Part shown: in pieces, positions 62,086 to 64,000 of the stretch
Position numbering within the stretch: the stretch's first letter is position 1
How the letters are laid out: every line of letters starts with the position of its first letter
Assembly: GCA_003285105.1 (NCBI GenBank)
Contig: CP030158.1
Location: 2,704,501 to 2,768,500, forward strand
Origin: Roseithermus sacchariphilus
Lineage (GTDB): Bacteria > Bacteroidota > Rhodothermia > Rhodothermales > MEBIC09517
Reading direction: 5' to 3'
Length of the DNA: 64,000 nucleotides
The notes under the pieces: model-generated
Database searches by the model: none
What the model saw: only the letters and a program-made list of their open reading frames with translations
Told to the model about the DNA's origin: nothing
Program-made: the position numbers and the translations under genes

Positions 62086-62432
62086 GGTCGGCAGAGGGTC
62101 GGCGCGTGGGGCACAGGTACGCCCGGCCGGTGCCCGCGTTTCCTCGAACCCCGGAGGCGCCTTCAGCCGCGGTGCGCCACCCGTCCCGCCCGGCATGGGC
62201 GGAAGGATCACGTCGCACCCGCTTTCCGTAGCCGCAGAGATGCGCCGCGTGCCCCTTGTCCGCCGTGCCCGCCCGGCGCACTTTGTGGCCGATGGGATTG
62301 CGTTCTCCATGGGAGCGCCCCGAAGGGACTGCCCCGAAGGGAGCGCCCCGGTGAGGACGCCCGGCATTTCTCATGACACGGTAGATTCGTATGTTGCGAC
62401 GCAAGACGGTCAGACAGGGCAAGGAGCGCTCC
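62086..62432. other. Divergent intergenic region between polX and the S41 protease
   Basis: 347 bases without a credible gene. It holds two direct copies of GCCCCGAAGGGA (62317-62328 and 62331-62342) within a short run of related GC-rich repeats, and must contain both promoters. The last 40 bases carry the ribosome site of the protease gene. Confidence 0.65.
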
Positions 62433-64000
62433 ATGAAACGATCCGGTATCCTCGCGATGGCCGCCGCCCTGATCGTGGCGGCCGGCATGCTGCTCGGGTT
62501 GCAGATCGGCTCGGCGGTGTCCGGCAGCCACGCCCACGAGGCCTTGCAGAAGCTCGAAGAAGCCTATCTGCTCATCAACCGGCACTACGTGGACGAGGTC
62601 GACAGCGGACGGATCGCCGAGGAGGCCATCCGCGGGATGCTCGCGGAACTCGACCCGCATTCCGTCTACATCGACGCCGAGCGGATGCGCCGGGTCAACG
62701 AGGACTTCGACGCCTCGTTCGAAGGCATCGGCATCTCGTACGAACTCGTCGAAGGCCCCGACGGGCAGGACACCCTGGCCGTGTTGAACCCGTTACCCGG
62801 CGGCCCCAGCGAGCAGGCCGGCCTGCGCTCCGGGGACCGGATCGTGGCCGTCGACGGGACGCCGGCCATCGGGTTCACCCACGAGGACGTGCAGCGGACG
62901 CTGCGAGGCCCGCGGGGCACCCGCGTGACCGTCACCGTGCTGCGGCCCGGCTACCAGAACGAGCTGACCTTCACCATCGTCCGCGACGAGATCCCCCTCT
63001 TCACGCGCGACGCAGCCTACATGCTGGACGACCGCACCGGGTACATCAAGCTGAACCGCTTTGCCCGGACGACCTACCAGGAGTTCGTCGAGGGGCTTCA
63101 GCAGCTGCGGCGGCAGGGGATGGAGCGGCTGATCCTGGATCTGCGCGGGAACGCCGGCGGCTACATGGACATGGCGATCCGCCTCAGCGACGAGTTTCTG
63201 ACCGAAGGGCAGGTCATCGTCACCGCACGCGGTCGGCTGGCGGAGAACAACCTGGAGAGCCGCGCCCGCTCCGGCGACCTGTTCGAGCAGCAGCCCGTGA
63301 TCGTGCTCGTCGATGAGAATTCCGCCTCGGCCAGCGAGATCGTGGCCGGGGCGCTGCAGGACCATGACCGCGCGCTCATCGTGGGGCGCCGGACCTTCGG
63401 CAAGGGCCTCGTGCAGAAGCAGTTCACCCTGGCCGACGGCAGCGCCGTGCGGGTGACCATCTCGCGCTATTACACCCCCTCCGGCCGGCTCATCCAGACG
63501 CCGTACCACCACGGCGACCGGGAGGCCTACTACGAAGCCAAGGCCGAGCAGCGGCGGCACGAGGCCCACCTGAGCACCGAGGAGATCATCGAGCAGATCC
63601 CCGACTCGCTCCGCTACCGGACCGACCACGGCCGCATCGTCGGGGGCGGCGGGGGGATCCTGCCGGACGTGGTCGTGCCGCGGGATTCCGTCTCGGCGCT
63701 GATGCAGACGATCCTGGGGCGGAACCTGGAGGACGGGTTCGTGCGGGAGTGGTTCGACCATCACGGCGAGGCTCTGCGCCGCACGTACCCGGACCTGGAG
63801 GCGTTCCGGGCCGGGTTCGAGGTCGGGGATGCGATGCTGGAGGCCTTCGTGGCCTACCTGCAGGCGCACGACGTGGCCATCGTCGAGGCGCCGTTGCAGG
63901 CCGAGCAGGAAGCGGCCCGGGCCGCCGGTACGCTCTTTACGGCCGACGCCTTCGCGCAGGACCGTGCCCTGATCGCCAACGTGCTCCAGGCGCGCCTGGC
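62433..64000 (+). CDS. S41-family carboxy-terminal processing protease, partial
   Basis: Frame open to the right window edge; 522 residues visible. I chose ATG 62433 because AAGGAG at 62421-62426 lies six bases upstream. The in-frame ATG at 62391 adds only 14 basic residues. Signal/anchor segment (GILAMAAALIVAAGMLLGLQ). Then a PDZ domain (GIGISYELVEG ... AGLRSGDRIVAVDGTP) and the S41 catalytic domain with RTGYIKLNRFARTTYQEF, LILDLRGNAGGYMDMA, nucleophile Ser in DENSASASEIVAGALQD, and Lys in RRTFGKGLVQKQF. CtpA-like enzymes trim periplasmic and membrane proteins. A further C-terminal helical region begins before the window ends. Confidence 0.94.
   Translation, partial: MKRSGILAMAAALIVAAGMLLGLQIGSAVSGSHAHEALQKLEEAYLLINRHYVDEVDSGRIAEEAIRGMLAELDPHSVYIDAERMRRVNEDFDASFEGIGISYELVEGPDGQDTLAVLNPLPGGPSEQAGLRSGDRIVAVDGTPAIGFTHEDVQRTLRGPRGTRVTVTVLRPGYQNELTFTIVRDEIPLFTRDAAYMLDDRTGYIKLNRFARTTYQEFVEGLQQLRRQGMERLILDLRGNAGGYMDMAIRLSDEFLTEGQVIVTARGRLAENNLESRARSGDLFEQQPVIVLVDENSASASEIVAGALQDHDRALIVGRRTFGKGLVQKQFTLADGSAVRVTISRYYTPSGRLIQTPYHHGDREAYYEAKAEQRRHEAHLSTEEIIEQIPDSLRYRTDHGRIVGGGGGILPDVVVPRDSVSALMQTILGRNLEDGFVREWFDHHGEALRRTYPDLEAFRAGFEVGDAMLEAFVAYLQAHDVAIVEAPLQAEQEAARAAGTLFTADAFAQDRALIANVLQARL

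Noticed and set aside
57499-62376. 1625-codon plus-strand open frame opposite the BadF, acylase-like and polX genes
   Set aside because: Gly/Arg/Val-rich without domains, and three recognisable enzymes lie on the other strand.

Overview
The window is high-GC chromosomal DNA, densely coding on both strands, and I read it as a member of the Rhodothermota (Rhodothermus/Salinibacter-like Bacteroidota relatives). The reasons are a SusC/SusD pair, lipoprotein-rich envelope genes, TonB-dependent plug domains, ASPIC/UnbV-FG-GAP lipoproteins, and a promoter upstream of rplU that resembles the Bacteroidota consensus. This placement is inference from protein content. No rRNA or tRNA gene is visible.

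Layout. 1-1250: the end of a YdcZ-type DMT transporter and a convergent LacI-type regulator. 1434-5873 (minus): a three-gene unit of two small three-helix membrane proteins followed by a 1209-residue CHAT-domain (caspase-like) protein with helical repeats and a 23-glutamine tract. 5874-6701: non-coding, with two copies of a composite repeat, a heptanucleotide array and a LacI-type operator. 6702-20398 (plus): SusC, SusD, two tandem ASPIC/UnbV FG-GAP lipoproteins, a vanadium-haloperoxidase-like lipoprotein and a lipoprotein consisting only of a TonB plug domain. 20422-27449: a small hypothetical protein, a K+ channel/TrkA protein broken by a one-base frameshift, a short hypothetical protein, a transglutaminase-like cysteine protein and a very large putative outer-membrane protein. 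27489-30155: murA and a cysteine desulfurase, divergent. 30152-33838 (minus): rplU-rpmA with a clear terminator, then a kynureninase-like enzyme, a DUF115/MptE-like protein and a small partner. 33970-36500: an FAH-family enzyme and a membrane histidine kinase with a degenerate receiver and an HPt domain. 36501-37015: REP-like palindromes. 37016-41404 (minus): lysA, threonine aldolase, mtgA, greA and an NlpC/P60 lipoprotein. 41488-50636: an alpha-2-macroglobulin lipoprotein and pbpC on the minus strand with a YceI protein on the plus strand between them. 50760-51355: a VapBC-type toxin-antitoxin pair flanked by imperfect direct repeats. 51596-56484: thiolase, acetyl-CoA synthetase and a convergent ScfR/RamB-type regulator (acetate/short-chain acyl metabolism). 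56835-64000: adk, then on the minus strand polX, a divergent penicillin-acylase-family protein and a BadF-type sugar kinase, and finally an S41 protease cut by the window end.

Functional themes. The SusCD-centred cluster looks like an outer-membrane uptake locus with surface lipoproteins, probably under LacI-type control. A ten-base operator core in front of susC recurs just upstream of acs, suggesting one carbon-source regulator may see both. The CHAT operon is the best candidate for an undescribed system: a predicted caspase-like protease encoded with two small membrane proteins, which fits a defence or cell-death role, although no activity can be shown from sequence. Several proteins have lost canonical catalytic residues: the PolX polymerase domain, the kinase receiver domain, and the Gly-Ser junction of the penicillin acylase.
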